From: Treponema sp.
GTDB lineage: Bacteria > Spirochaetota > Spirochaetia > Treponematales > Treponemataceae
Assembly (NCBI GenBank): GCA_017469785.1
Contig: JAFUFU010000031.1
Location: forward strand, 1 to 43,652
Reading direction: 5' to 3'
DNA: 43,652 bases
In this document: positions 1 through 8,676 of the stretch, one piece after another
How the letters are laid out: each line of letters begins with the position of its first letter
How positions within the stretch are numbered: position 1 is the stretch's first letter
Translations under genes and position numbers: made by a program
Notes under the pieces: model-generated
Databases searched by the model: none
What the model was told of the DNA's origin: nothing
The model's input: only the letters and a program-made list of their open reading frames with translations

Positions 1-123
1 GTGTACTGCCATCCAGAGCAAGAAACCCAGTCTTTGTTACGGGGAAAGCCCCAAGGAGAAAACGGGTTATCGGGTCATATGTCACGGGTATACTATCCCA
101 AATCGAATAAGATAATTCAATAA
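1..123 (+). other. left-edge stretch, possible tail of an upstream gene
   Basis: All three plus-strand frames are open from the window edge until stops at about 108-123, so this may be the 3' end of a gene lying mostly outside the window. I could not choose the frame or recognise a product. The next gene's ribosome site (AGGAGG, 136-141) follows directly. Confidence 0.2.
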
Positions 124-148
124 CATTAATATACGAGGAGGTAATAAT

Positions 149-1447
149 ATGGCGGCAGGAAAATTCTTGAAATCAGGTATTTGCGCTATATTGGCGACAA
201 CGGGGCTTTGCTCTGTTTTTGCGGTTGACATCAAGGCAAACATCAAAATGAGCGGAGATGTCATGAGAGTCGAAAAAACGAAATCAACGGGTGACAAGGA
301 ATGGTCATATCTTACGAATGAACCGGTTAATCAGAAAGACGATGATGCCCTCATTCTGGAAATGGACAACGGCAACGCAGGAGCGCAGCTGGCGATGTGG
401 TACAGAACGGCTACGAACAGTGGCGCGGATACAAATGAAGAAGATGACTGGCAGGCATATTTCAGAAGATCATATGTCTGGTTCAAGCCCGTTGACATGC
501 TCAAGGTTCAGGTCGGCTATGTTGGCGAGGACGGCCATTTCAAGGAGCAGATTGATGAATGGAAGGTAGGAAGCCCTTTCAAGCTTGCTGAGCGCGACTG
601 GACTAAGCATCCGGCATACATCAATTGCAATGACGTTGAGGGCTGGGGCTTCGGAGCAGAACTTCGCCCAATCGAGCCGCTTCTTCTGAATGCTGGAATT
701 ACTCCGGGAAAAAAGGGCGGATATGCCGGCGAGGAAAACGGAACCACGAAAACTGCAAGCAAAGAGGAAAAGTCTTCAATTTATAATGATGAATCCGAGA
801 AAAATTCAAAAAGCAAGATTGCTCCTTGGGGAGTGGGCGCACGCTACTTCCTGAACGAAAATATCGAGCTTCAGGCTTCTTTCCGCGACGGCGGTCAGGA
901 CAACAACAGAAACGGAACATGGAGAGTCGCACGACTTGGAGCAGGTTACAAGGACGAAAATCTTTTCGCATTTATCCAGCCGATTTTCGGATTCGACTAT
1001 GATTCTGGAAAAGACAAGTGGAAGATGAACGGATACTGTCTTGATTTATATGCTGACTACGCGGTTTCTGCCCTCAAATTCTATCTTCATGCGCCAATCA
1101 CAATCCGCCGTACCGGTGACGATGACGATATGAACTATATGGAAATGAATTTCAAGGCGGAGTACAACACCGGCTCTCACGGAAATCTTGACGATGTTAA
1201 ACCCTATATCCAGCTCTGCTCAAGCCAGAACGAAGGATACGGAATCGAGTACCGCGCATGGCTCTTGGACAAGCACTTCAAGAATTCCCTTAACATGACA
1301 TATACGGTTGGCGTAAGCTGCAATATCTCAGGCGCGGAAATCGACCTTGGCCTGCAGTATGAGGAGCGCTCAAAATACGGACGTGATATAACGAATTTCG
1401 CATACGGAATCGGAATTCCGTTCTCAGTGAAAGTGAAGAATTTCTAG
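149..1447 (+). CDS. outer-membrane beta-barrel (porin-like) protein
   Basis: A 432-residue exported protein. An N-terminal hydrophobic stretch ends in a signal-peptidase-like site (SVFA before VDIKA, near residue 25). The rest is alternating polar and aromatic strands with many Gly, Tyr and Trp and charged turns, ending in a strand that finishes in Phe, as in outer-membrane beta-barrels. AGGAGG at 136-141 fixes the start. The next gene, a lipoprotein, begins 38 bases after the stop, so the two are probably co-transcribed. Its place beside secreted glucanases suggests a role in binding or passage of glucan oligosaccharides, but no motif proves the substrate. I do not recognise the exact family. 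Confidence 0.7.
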   Translation: MAAGKFLKSGICAILATTGLCSVFAVDIKANIKMSGDVMRVEKTKSTGDKEWSYLTNEPVNQKDDDALILEMDNGNAGAQLAMWYRTATNSGADTNEEDDWQAYFRRSYVWFKPVDMLKVQVGYVGEDGHFKEQIDEWKVGSPFKLAERDWTKHPAYINCNDVEGWGFGAELRPIEPLLLNAGITPGKKGGYAGEENGTTKTASKEEKSSIYNDESEKNSKSKIAPWGVGARYFLNENIELQASFRDGGQDNNRNGTWRVARLGAGYKDENLFAFIQPIFGFDYDSGKDKWKMNGYCLDLYADYAVSALKFYLHAPITIRRTGDDDDMNYMEMNFKAEYNTGSHGNLDDVKPYIQLCSSQNEGYGIEYRAWLLDKHFKNSLNMTYTVGVSCNISGAEIDLGLQYEERSKYGRDITNFAYGIGIPFSVKVKNF

Positions 1448-1485
1448 CATTAATATAGAAGAAATCTAAAAATTGGAGGAAAACT

Positions 1486-2508
1486 ATGAAAAAAACTGTA
1501 AGAAACCTGTTTGCGGCTTTTGCTGCCGCCGCCTTGATTGGCTCACTGGCTTCATGTGCTGCCTCAGATGAGGAGAATCCCTTTGTCGCCGCAAGTACAA
1601 ACGGCTCGGAAAGCGAAAAATCAAGCGGTGGAAATTCTGGGGCTGGGGATGAGAATGAGCAGATTCTGATGGACTCTCCCGTTGATTTAGATTGGAATAT
1701 GAGCAATACCGCCTCGGTTGCGAAAGAGAAAGTTACAGGGGCAAGCGATTCATCAAAAATCAAGATTTATTATACGGCTAATGAAGATACAGATTATACC
1801 GCTTTTAAGCTGATGGGAGGTAAAGGTGCAGAAAATGAATTGTATGCGGGAATACCTGAAGGCTTTACAATTGATACGACATCAACTAGTGCTGAGAATT
1901 TACATGGTTGTAAATTTACAATTGCCCCAGCAGATGCGGTTGCATCAATCAGTTATGCTCCTTCTGCTGATGAATGGACAAAAATAAAAGCAAATGGTTT
2001 CGCAATAATTGGTCATGGCGCAAAGATTACAAAAATTAGTTTGACTGGCTCATCATCCCTTCCTTCTGAAGATGATAGCAATTCTTCGCTGGTTGAAGAT
2101 AATACGGAGGGGGGGAATGAATCTGTTGTGAAAACAATTGAACTGGTTCAGAATTTCTACGATGGAGAAAATCATGGTTTGTCTTTGCGAAAAACAATTT
2201 CTGAAATGGGAATTGACATTACTCCAGCTGCTGCCGAAACATATACAATCCACATGAAAGGCACGGCGACAGACTATACTCATCTTAAAAACGTGTGCAT
2301 CGGTTTTGAGACTGATTATGACTGGACTAATTGCGCAATGGAAGGTGGAAAAGATTTGTCAAATCTTCAAAGTGGCGTTGATATTGATGTTACATTTAGT
2401 GGAATTGGTGAAGGAGACTGGTTTTTCTGGTTCTATGATGGCGATACAGATGTAAACGCAGAAAAAGTAACGATCAGCCTTACAGAATTTTCAGTTACGA
2501 AGAAATAA
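1486..2508 (+). CDS. lipoprotein with two beta-sandwich, CBM-like modules
   Basis: A 340-residue protein with a lipoprotein signal (lipobox LASC, lipidated Cys24) followed by a Ser/Gly/Glu-rich linker. Two similar beta-rich modules follow, about residues 65-185 and 215-340; each ends with a K-(I/V)-T-x-ISL strand, and the second is rich in Trp and Phe (GDWFFWFYDGD). This is the look of a surface carbohydrate-binding lipoprotein, though I cannot assign a CBM family. A GGAGG ribosome site lies about 5 bases before the ATG. It follows the barrel protein closely and is ended by a hairpin terminator at 2540. An acceptor role for beta-glucan is inferred from the neighbouring GH16 and GH5 genes only. 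Confidence 0.65.
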   Translation: MKKTVRNLFAAFAAAALIGSLASCAASDEENPFVAASTNGSESEKSSGGNSGAGDENEQILMDSPVDLDWNMSNTASVAKEKVTGASDSSKIKIYYTANEDTDYTAFKLMGGKGAENELYAGIPEGFTIDTTSTSAENLHGCKFTIAPADAVASISYAPSADEWTKIKANGFAIIGHGAKITKISLTGSSSLPSEDDSNSSLVEDNTEGGNESVVKTIELVQNFYDGENHGLSLRKTISEMGIDITPAAAETYTIHMKGTATDYTHLKNVCIGFETDYDWTNCAMEGGKDLSNLQSGVDIDVTFSGIGEGDWFFWFYDGDTDVNAEKVTISLTEFSVTKK

Positions 2509-2539
2509 GCAAACTGATTCATTCGTTAAATAATTTTAT

Positions 2540-2587
2540 GCCGTCCGCAGGGCACAGTTTTTGCTGGCCTTGGGACGGCTTTTTTTG
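2540..2587 (+). terminator. Rho-independent terminator
   Basis: GCCGTCC (2540-2546) pairs with GGACGGC (2573-2579), followed directly by a run of seven T. It ends the two-gene unit above. The convergent Rpn gene stops just beyond it. Confidence 0.8.
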
Positions 2588-2589
2588 CT

Positions 2590-3609
2590 TTAGAAGGGGG
2601 TGTGATTTTTGATTGCAAGTACCTGCTCCAATGGAACAGAAAAAATTTCTGCAATTTGTTCGTCTGAAAAACTGCCGATTTGCAACAAATTCTTTATAGA
2701 CAGGAAAGTTCTATTTTTCTCAGTTTGTAATTTAGATTCAACATCAGAAAGTTTAGATTTTGCGTCTGTCAGTTTAGATTCTGTGTCTGTCAGTTTAGAT
2801 TCTGCGTCAGAAAGCATTGTATTTGTAACTGAGAGTTTTTTTTCCAGAGCTTCAATTTCTTTTTTTCGTCGTTTTGCGATGTTTTGTGCAGTCAGCTCAT
2901 CTCGCTCCCGGCCTTCAATCTGACCTTGGATTATCCATCGCCAGCGATCCATGCTGATTCCTTTGAGTGTTGTTTCTGCGCTCATAATTCCGACCTCGCT
3001 TTTCGTTAGTTCATTGATTAAATCCTGCTTTTGAGGATTATCCGCTTCTTGTAAAAATTTACACCATTTAATTATGCTTGGCAAGTTTTCTATGTTTTTA
3101 AAGTCAGATATTTCTGGAATTTTGGGAAGCTCCAGAAATATCACATTGAGTGTGCCAGAAAGTTTTGCGTCGTCTTTTTTGTCGCACATTATGTAATGAT
3201 GAACCGCTTCATCTGTGCTTTTGTCATATTTAAAATTAAGTACGGAAATTTGATATGCTTTCGGCAATTTTTCCCAATCATCGCCGATATTGATTGCGGA
3301 ACTTACAAGACGTGAAAGGTAATATTCTGCTCTTTTCCCATAATCATATTCATCTTCCTGACCTTGCATTTCTATCTGAGCTGAGGTGCCGTCTTTAAAA
3401 ACGCAGTTTATGTCATATCTGAGGCCATGCTGAAAATTGAATTCTTTCGGATTCTCGTTTTCGATTACAGTGACGTCTCTGACTTCCTGTCCGATTGCTG
3501 CACTGAGAAAAGATTTCAATGCAATTTTTGAGTCTTTGGTATTTTGCGTAAAAATTGCTTTGAAATTTGTATCCAAACGCGGATTTAAAATTCTGAAGTC
3601 ACTTTTCAT
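2590..3609 (-). CDS. Rpn family PD-(D/E)XK nuclease / putative transposase
   Basis: A 339-residue protein of the PDDEXK_2 (Rpn, recombination-promoting nuclease) family, common in multiple copies in Treponema. The N-terminus has the family start (RLDTNFKAIF). The nuclease core shows the Asp of GLRYDINCVF and the EMQ of TSAQIEMQ, i.e. D-(E-x-Q), the usual variant. The C-terminal third is a coiled coil built from an exact seven-residue repeat (SKLTDxx, four copies). AAGGAG precedes the ATG. Known members act in DNA cleavage or recA-independent recombination; the cellular role here is open. It is transcribed against the preceding lipoprotein gene and away from the GH16 gene. Confidence 0.85.
   Translation of the reverse strand: MKSDFRILNPRLDTNFKAIFTQNTKDSKIALKSFLSAAIGQEVRDVTVIENENPKEFNFQHGLRYDINCVFKDGTSAQIEMQGQEDEYDYGKRAEYYLSRLVSSAINIGDDWEKLPKAYQISVLNFKYDKSTDEAVHHYIMCDKKDDAKLSGTLNVIFLELPKIPEISDFKNIENLPSIIKWCKFLQEADNPQKQDLINELTKSEVGIMSAETTLKGISMDRWRWIIQGQIEGRERDELTAQNIAKRRKKEIEALEKKLSVTNTMLSDAESKLTDTESKLTDAKSKLSDVESKLQTEKNRTFLSIKNLLQIGSFSDEQIAEIFSVPLEQVLAIKNHTPF
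2729..2812 (-). repeat. four tandem 21-bp units coding a heptad coiled coil
   Basis: Four copies of a 21-base unit (core AGTTTAGATT) lie end to end inside the Rpn gene at 2729, 2750, 2771 and 2792. Each encodes one seven-residue heptad of the form SKL-(T/S)-D-x-x. The unit equals a whole number of codons, so copy-number change would keep frame and lengthen the coiled coil one heptad at a time. Confidence 0.85.
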
Positions 3610-3767
3610 AGATTAATTCTCCTTTTATTTTCACTGTATATATAGTCAAAAAAAAGCGATTTTTGGCAGTTTCACTTGCATTTTTTTGCTCTATTTTGAT
3701 ATTTCCTGCAAAAATCCGATATTTTTCTCGTGAAATGGACTTAGAATTGAGAAAAAAGGAGAACATT

Positions 3768-6047
3768 ATGAAACTGTCGAAAGTTATGTTGACTTCAGTG
3801 GCATTGGCTGCTGCTGGTACGATTTTTGCGCAGGGGAAACCTTCTGAGTACACTGAGAAAGACTTGGTGTGGCAGGATGATTTCAACGGCAAAAAACTCA
3901 ACACCAAGGACTGGAATTATGAATTTCACGAGCCTGGCTGGGTCAATGCGGAGTTGCAGAGTTATGATGACTCAAAAAAGAACACTTACCTTAAAGACGG
4001 CTGTCTTGTGATTCAGGCCCTTAAGAGCGAAAAGAAGGACGGCACTTTTGCCTACACTTCTGGCCGAGTCAACACTCAGGGAAAACATGCTTTCACTTAC
4101 GGACGATTTGAAGCGCGGCTCAAAGTTACCAAGGGAATGGGATTCCTGCCTGCCTTTTGGATGATGCCGAACGATGAGAGCTATTACGGTCAGTGGCCGA
4201 AGTGCGGTGAAATTGACATCATGGAAGTAATGGGACAGGAAACGAACAAACTCTACGGAACGCTTCACTTCGGCGAGCCGCATGGAATGGTTCAGGGGAC
4301 ACAGATCCTTGAAAACGGAAATTTTGCCGATGAATTCCATACTTTTGCTGTTGAATGGGAGCCTGATGAAATCCGCTGGTACTGTGATGGCGTAAATTAC
4401 AAGACGGCAAATGACTGGTTCACTAAGAAACCGGGCTTCGGCGAGCAGACTTTCCCCGCTCCTTTTGACCAGCCTTTCTATATCATCTTCAATGTGGCTG
4501 TAGGCGGCAGCTGGGTCGGATACCCGGACGAGACTACGGACTTTGATCCAAAAAAAGATGATGCCAAGATGTACATCGATTATGTGAAGGTCTATCAGAA
4601 AAAAGAGTACAATGAAAATGTCGAAAAACCTGCAAAGGCTCCCGTCGTGGCAAAAACCGATTCTTCCGGTAATATGATTTCGACTCAGAAAAATGCATGG
4701 GAATTTCTCACGGCAGGCGGCGGTGTTGGCTCGGTAGACACGGACGGCAAAACACACACGATAAAGACGTCAAATGCCGGTTCCCTTGAGTATTCTGTTC
4801 AGTATGTGCAGGCAAAGGTTCCGCTTAATCAGGGTTTCCGCTACCGCTATTCTTTCGATGCCTACGCTGACGCAAAACGCACAATGATTACGGGAATTTC
4901 TGCCCCCAATAACAGCTACGCTCGTCGATTCGGAGATGTAAAAGTTGACCTCACGACGCAGAAGCAGCATTATTCATACGAATTCAACATGACCGCAGAT
5001 TCTGACCCCGAGTGCCGTCTCGAATACAACTGCGGCGCTCAGGATTCTACGGCAACGATTTACATTTCAAACATCCGGCTTGAGAAAATCGGCGAGGTTG
5101 ATTTGTCGAACGGAAAAAAATGTCTCCCGGACGGAAACTACATTTTCAACGGACAGTTCCAGGAAGGAAAAGACCGCTTGGGTAGTTGGGAAATCAACAA
5201 CAAAGCGAATGCTGAAATCAGCGTCACTAAGGACCGCTCGCGAATGCTCAAGGTAGTCTCGCCCAAAAAATCGAAGAATGAGGACGTGATTATTCGGCAG
5301 ACGGGAATCAATCTGGAAAAGGATACGGATTACATTGTTAAATTCGATGCCTACTCTTCAAAGACTGTGAATGTCGTGGTAAAATATGGTGAAGTTGAGC
5401 AGAAAGTCCGCGTTCTTGCCGCGAAAACCGATGCAAAGACAAAGGCTCTGATTCCCGATCATTTTGAATGGGTTTATACGCCCAAAGATGATAAGGCGAT
5501 GGATTTTGAGTTCTGCCTTGGAACGGACGGAGCTACGGTTTGCGTGGATAATGTGTTCGTAAAAGAAAATTGTGTCGTAGTGAACGGTGAATTTGACCGT
5601 GAGATGACGGGTTGGGAACTTTATGCCAACGAAAAGGCTGGTGTGAAGTGTGAAATCGTGGACAATACGGCAAACATCACCATTGATAATACCGGCAATC
5701 TGGACTGGATGATTCAGCTCAAACAGAACGGCTGTCTGCTGGAAAAGGGCAAGATTTACAAAATCTCGCTGAAAGCCAAATCAGATTTGGAACGCATGAT
5801 TATGCTGGCAATGCAGCGGGATGGCTCAAAGGACGATAATTGGTATCCTTATTCCAACACGCTGAAATTTAAGGTCGGAAACGAGTTCAAGGAATATAGC
5901 TGGCAGTTCACTATGGGTATGGAAACCGATCCGAATGTAATCTTTACGATTTCAATGGGCGCGGTTTCAGACAAGGTAATCAGCCAGAAGCACACCATCA
6001 CGATTGATTCGATTGTGGTTGAAGAAGTGCAGAAAAAAAGCAAATAA
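3768..6047 (+). CDS. secreted GH16 endo-beta-glucanase (laminarinase type) with C-terminal CBM modules
   Basis: A 759-residue exported glycoside hydrolase. A signal peptide ends near residue 21 (GTIFAQ). The GH16 domain covers about 30-280 and holds the family signature GEIDIMEVMG at 147-156, with nucleophile Glu148, Asp150 and acid/base Glu153. Three beta-sandwich modules of CBM4/9 type follow (about 300-445, 455-595 and 600-759); the second and third open with NGxF-type turns (FNGQF, VNGEF). GH16 enzymes with this motif order cleave beta-1,3 or mixed beta-1,3/1,4 glucans. AAGGAG lies just before this ATG, which also begins a good signal peptide; an in-frame ATG at 3663 has neither. It probably works with the GH5 enzyme next door. 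Confidence 0.93.
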   Translation: MKLSKVMLTSVALAAAGTIFAQGKPSEYTEKDLVWQDDFNGKKLNTKDWNYEFHEPGWVNAELQSYDDSKKNTYLKDGCLVIQALKSEKKDGTFAYTSGRVNTQGKHAFTYGRFEARLKVTKGMGFLPAFWMMPNDESYYGQWPKCGEIDIMEVMGQETNKLYGTLHFGEPHGMVQGTQILENGNFADEFHTFAVEWEPDEIRWYCDGVNYKTANDWFTKKPGFGEQTFPAPFDQPFYIIFNVAVGGSWVGYPDETTDFDPKKDDAKMYIDYVKVYQKKEYNENVEKPAKAPVVAKTDSSGNMISTQKNAWEFLTAGGGVGSVDTDGKTHTIKTSNAGSLEYSVQYVQAKVPLNQGFRYRYSFDAYADAKRTMITGISAPNNSYARRFGDVKVDLTTQKQHYSYEFNMTADSDPECRLEYNCGAQDSTATIYISNIRLEKIGEVDLSNGKKCLPDGNYIFNGQFQEGKDRLGSWEINNKANAEISVTKDRSRMLKVVSPKKSKNEDVIIRQTGINLEKDTDYIVKFDAYSSKTVNVVVKYGEVEQKVRVLAAKTDAKTKALIPDHFEWVYTPKDDKAMDFEFCLGTDGATVCVDNVFVKENCVVVNGEFDREMTGWELYANEKAGVKCEIVDNTANITIDNTGNLDWMIQLKQNGCLLEKGKIYKISLKAKSDLERMIMLAMQRDGSKDDNWYPYSNTLKFKVGNEFKEYSWQFTMGMETDPNVIFTISMGAVSDKVISQKHTITIDSIVVEEVQKKSK

Positions 6048-6069
6048 TATTTCCAAAGAATAGGCGCAG

Positions 6070-6102
6070 GGCTTCGTCAGGAGAATCTGGCGAAGCCTTT
6101 TT
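6070..6102 (+). terminator. hairpin terminator between GH16 and GH5 genes
   Basis: GGCTTCGTCAG (6070-6080) pairs with CTGGCGAAGCC (6087-6097), with one G-T wobble, then five T. It lies only 15 bases before the GH5 start, so it may give partial read-through between the genes rather than complete termination. Confidence 0.7.
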
Positions 6103-6117
6103 ATGAGGGAGACTTGT

Positions 6118-7281
6118 ATGAGGGCTAATAAAGGTATAAAATTCTTGCGATTGTTTTTTCTGATATTGTTTCTGGCCGCTTGTGAGGCCCAGTCAGAAGA
6201 AAAGGATGGCGAGACAATGAACATATCTTTGGCTGAATTTGGAGCAGGATGGAATCTTGGCAATACGCTTGATGCCAAGTCAGACGGAAGCAAGGAAAAT
6301 CTCGGGCTTTCCACGGAAACGAGCTGGGGGATGCCCGAAACGACACAGGCGATGATACAGGCTGTTGCTGCCCAGGGCTTCAAAACCATTCGGATTCCTG
6401 TGAGCTGGCACAATCACATAAAGAGTCAAAAAAACAAGACTTATACAATTGATTCTGCATGGATGAAAAGAGTCAAAACTCTGGTGGACTGGTCGCTTCA
6501 GGCTGGGCTTCGGGTAATCATCAACATTCATCATGACAATCTTACCGAGTCACAGATGAGCAGCACCTATGGATTTTGCGTTTCCCAGAACCCGAACTTA
6601 AAAATCATCTCAAAAAATTATCTCAACTCGGTGCGGAGCCAGGTTGCAAAGGAATTCAAGAACTACGATGAGCGCCTGATTTTTGAAGTGCTGAACGAGC
6701 CGCGCTGTATCGGAACGGCCTATGAATGGTACGGGCAGGGCAAGGTCATCAGCGATGCGAATAAAATCATCGTTGACTACGAGAAGGCTTGCCTTGATGC
6801 AATCCGCGCGGCGGGTGGAAATAATGAGACCCGTTTTGTGATGATTCCGCCTTACGCGGCAAATCCTGACCTCACTGATGGCTGGACAATGCCCGCCGAC
6901 TCAGTTGATGGAAGGCTGATCGTTTCTGTTCATGCTTACACGCCATACGAGTTCTGCATGAGCGAGGACAGCAACAGCAGCTACACGAGCAATGTTCAGG
7001 GGGCCGTTGAATGGCTGTTTAAATCTCTCAAAGAAAAATTCTCTTCTGAATATCCCGTAATCATCGGAGAAGCGAGTGCCAGCGATAAAGGCAATCTGGC
7101 TGACAGGCTCAAATGGACGGAATTCTATTTTTCATCGGCAAAGGCGGCCGGAATGCCCGTGATTATCTGGGATAATATGGTTGTTTACCCGAACGGCGAA
7201 AAAGGCGAGCGTCATGGATATTTCAACCGCAGCGATTTGAGCTGGTTCTATCCTGAGCTTACGGATGCCATGGTCAAATAA
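6118..7281 (+). CDS. GH5 family endoglucanase, lipoprotein
   Basis: A 387-residue lipoprotein (lipobox LAAC, Cys22) with a GH5 TIM-barrel domain from about residue 37 to the end. Visible family motifs are GWNLGNTLDA (44-53), IRIPVSW (91-97), NIHHDN (136-141), the acid/base Glu194 in LNEPR, VHAYTPYEF (271-279), nucleophile Glu318 in IIGEAS, and the Trp of IIWDN. The pattern fits the endoglucanase/xyloglucanase group (GH5_4 type), so the likely substrate is cellulose, xyloglucan or mixed-linkage glucan. GAGGGAG favours this ATG over the one at 6103, which sits in the terminator stem region. Lipid anchoring would hold the enzyme at the cell envelope beside the freely secreted GH16 enzyme. Confidence 0.92.
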   Translation: MRANKGIKFLRLFFLILFLAACEAQSEEKDGETMNISLAEFGAGWNLGNTLDAKSDGSKENLGLSTETSWGMPETTQAMIQAVAAQGFKTIRIPVSWHNHIKSQKNKTYTIDSAWMKRVKTLVDWSLQAGLRVIINIHHDNLTESQMSSTYGFCVSQNPNLKIISKNYLNSVRSQVAKEFKNYDERLIFEVLNEPRCIGTAYEWYGQGKVISDANKIIVDYEKACLDAIRAAGGNNETRFVMIPPYAANPDLTDGWTMPADSVDGRLIVSVHAYTPYEFCMSEDSNSSYTSNVQGAVEWLFKSLKEKFSSEYPVIIGEASASDKGNLADRLKWTEFYFSSAKAAGMPVIIWDNMVVYPNGEKGERHGYFNRSDLSWFYPELTDAMVK

Positions 7282-7314
7282 AAACAGATACATAGCGCGG
7301 CTTTCGGGCTGCAT

Positions 7315-7361
7315 AAAAAAGAGCGGTCACTTCACACAATTGAAGCGGCCGCTCTCTTTTT
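7315..7361. terminator. bidirectional terminator between convergent genes
   Basis: A six-A run, then GAGCGG...CTTC pairing with GAAG...CCGCTC (7321-7353), then CTCTTTTT. The stem is flanked by A on the left and T on the right, so it can end the GH5 transcript and the convergent hexokinase transcript alike. Confidence 0.85.
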
Positions 7362-7375
7362 GCTGTAATTTTTGA

Positions 7376-8644
7376 TTATGCGCTGAATGCCGCAAGGGCA
7401 GTTCCGCGTGTAATGTCCACTTCTTCTGGAAGCAGCTCGTAATGCAGGTTTTTGCCTTCGAGGATTTTTGCGAGATATGCTTTTGTTCGCTCGATGACTT
7501 TGTATGTCCTGAAGAAAGATGTACCGTTGCAGGCGACACAGATGGGCTCATCTGCTTTTGTTCCGGCCTCTGTCTGAATGATGCAGGCTGCGAGGATTAT
7601 GGCGGCAAGCTGAGCCATTCGGTTTACAAGCGAGTCGAAAATCTCAAAGAGAATTTTGTAGTCATCGTTTGTTGCCTTTTCAAAAATCTTTTTGTATGAA
7701 TTTTCCTTGCTTTCCGTAAGGAATTCGTTTACTTCAATGAGTGTGAGAGACTTGCGCTCTGACAGTTCGGCGGCGAATTCCTTTGAGAACAGGTCTTCTT
7801 TTGCGCCCATCTGGATTACTTCGAGGGCGAGAGGGCCGAGATATGCTCCGGAACAAAGTTTTTCGTAGGGAGCGACGCCCGGCGCAACGCTTTTTTCGTC
7901 CAGGATGATGTCAAAATCAGAATTCTTGAAGCCGCCGAATTTCGCGCTTTCACAGACAATAATCTGTTTTTTGTTGAGATTGTATTCAGATTTTGCCGGC
8001 TGAACGTAAGCGGCGTTGAGACCGGTTCCAAGAATGAATCCAATGTATGACGAGTATTTTTTGGTCGTGCTTCCGGTTCCGGCCAGCAGGGCAGATGCGG
8101 TGTCGTTCAGGAGAATGACTTCCGGGATTTTTGTCCAGCCGCATTCTTTGAGCGTTTTTTTGAGTTCCGCACCGATGTGGCTTCCGACAACTTCCGGAGC
8201 TTTTACTTCTTTTGAGAAGTTGTCAAGAATGCCGTCCCTGTCTTCGGTGATGGTCATCGCATAAGAGAAGCAGAAACAGATTTCGTCGCAGCTGTCCTTG
8301 AATCTTTCGATGTTTCGGGCAATCTGCGCGAAGAATTCTTTCTTGCTCAATTCTCCTTCTGTGCCGGGCATCCGCGTTTTTTCAAACTGAGAAAGCGAAA
8401 GAGACCCGTCTTTTGCGAATGTGGCAAGTGAAGAGCGGAAGTTGGTTCCGCCCGCATCAATTACGATGACTGATTTTTCCTTCATCGTAATCTCTGTGGG
8501 GTCAATGTAGGTTCTTATCATGTCTTGAAAAGACTTGTTTCCGGAAAGGCCCTTGTCCATATCCTTGTTGAAGTCTTTTGTCAAAGCTGATAAATCCAAG
8601 TCCGTGTAAAATCCATGTCGTTCTAAAAATTCTTTAACAGTCAT
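7376..8644 (-). CDS. hexokinase (eukaryotic-type family)
   Basis: A 422-residue cytoplasmic sugar kinase. Residues 61-70 (VIDAGGTNFR) are the phosphate-binding loop of the hexokinase family, N180-D181-T182 carries the catalytic Asp, and GTGLN at 206-210 is the second phosphate loop. The size and motif spacing fit the eukaryotic-like hexokinases of Treponema rather than ROK or Glk glucokinases. It probably phosphorylates the glucose freed inside the cell from imported glucan oligosaccharides. It lies 32 bases after the sugar permease gene but has its own promoter, a TGTGC-extended -10 only six bases before the ATG, and no ribosome site, so it is probably read from a leaderless mRNA. Confidence 0.88.
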   Translation of the reverse strand: MTVKEFLERHGFYTDLDLSALTKDFNKDMDKGLSGNKSFQDMIRTYIDPTEITMKEKSVIVIDAGGTNFRSSLATFAKDGSLSLSQFEKTRMPGTEGELSKKEFFAQIARNIERFKDSCDEICFCFSYAMTITEDRDGILDNFSKEVKAPEVVGSHIGAELKKTLKECGWTKIPEVILLNDTASALLAGTGSTTKKYSSYIGFILGTGLNAAYVQPAKSEYNLNKKQIIVCESAKFGGFKNSDFDIILDEKSVAPGVAPYEKLCSGAYLGPLALEVIQMGAKEDLFSKEFAAELSERKSLTLIEVNEFLTESKENSYKKIFEKATNDDYKILFEIFDSLVNRMAQLAAIILAACIIQTEAGTKADEPICVACNGTSFFRTYKVIERTKAYLAKILEGKNLHYELLPEEVDITRGTALAAFSA

Positions 8645-8650
8645 AATGGT

Positions 8651-8661
8651 ATTCTAGCACA
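8651..8661 (-). promoter_or_regulatory. extended -10 promoter, leaderless start of hexokinase
   Basis: On the minus strand the sequence reads TGTGCTAGAAT, then ACCATT, then the hexokinase ATG. A start point about seven bases after the -10 would fall on the ATG. The same TGTGCTAGAAT string precedes the restriction gene at 29120. Confidence 0.55.
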
Positions 8662-8676
8662 ATGTAAAGATACTTT

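Noticed and set aside
3972..4757. 261-residue minus-strand frame inside the GH16 gene
   Set aside because: It lies wholly within the GH16 coding sequence, has no ribosome site and no recognisable domain. The plus-strand motifs are clear.
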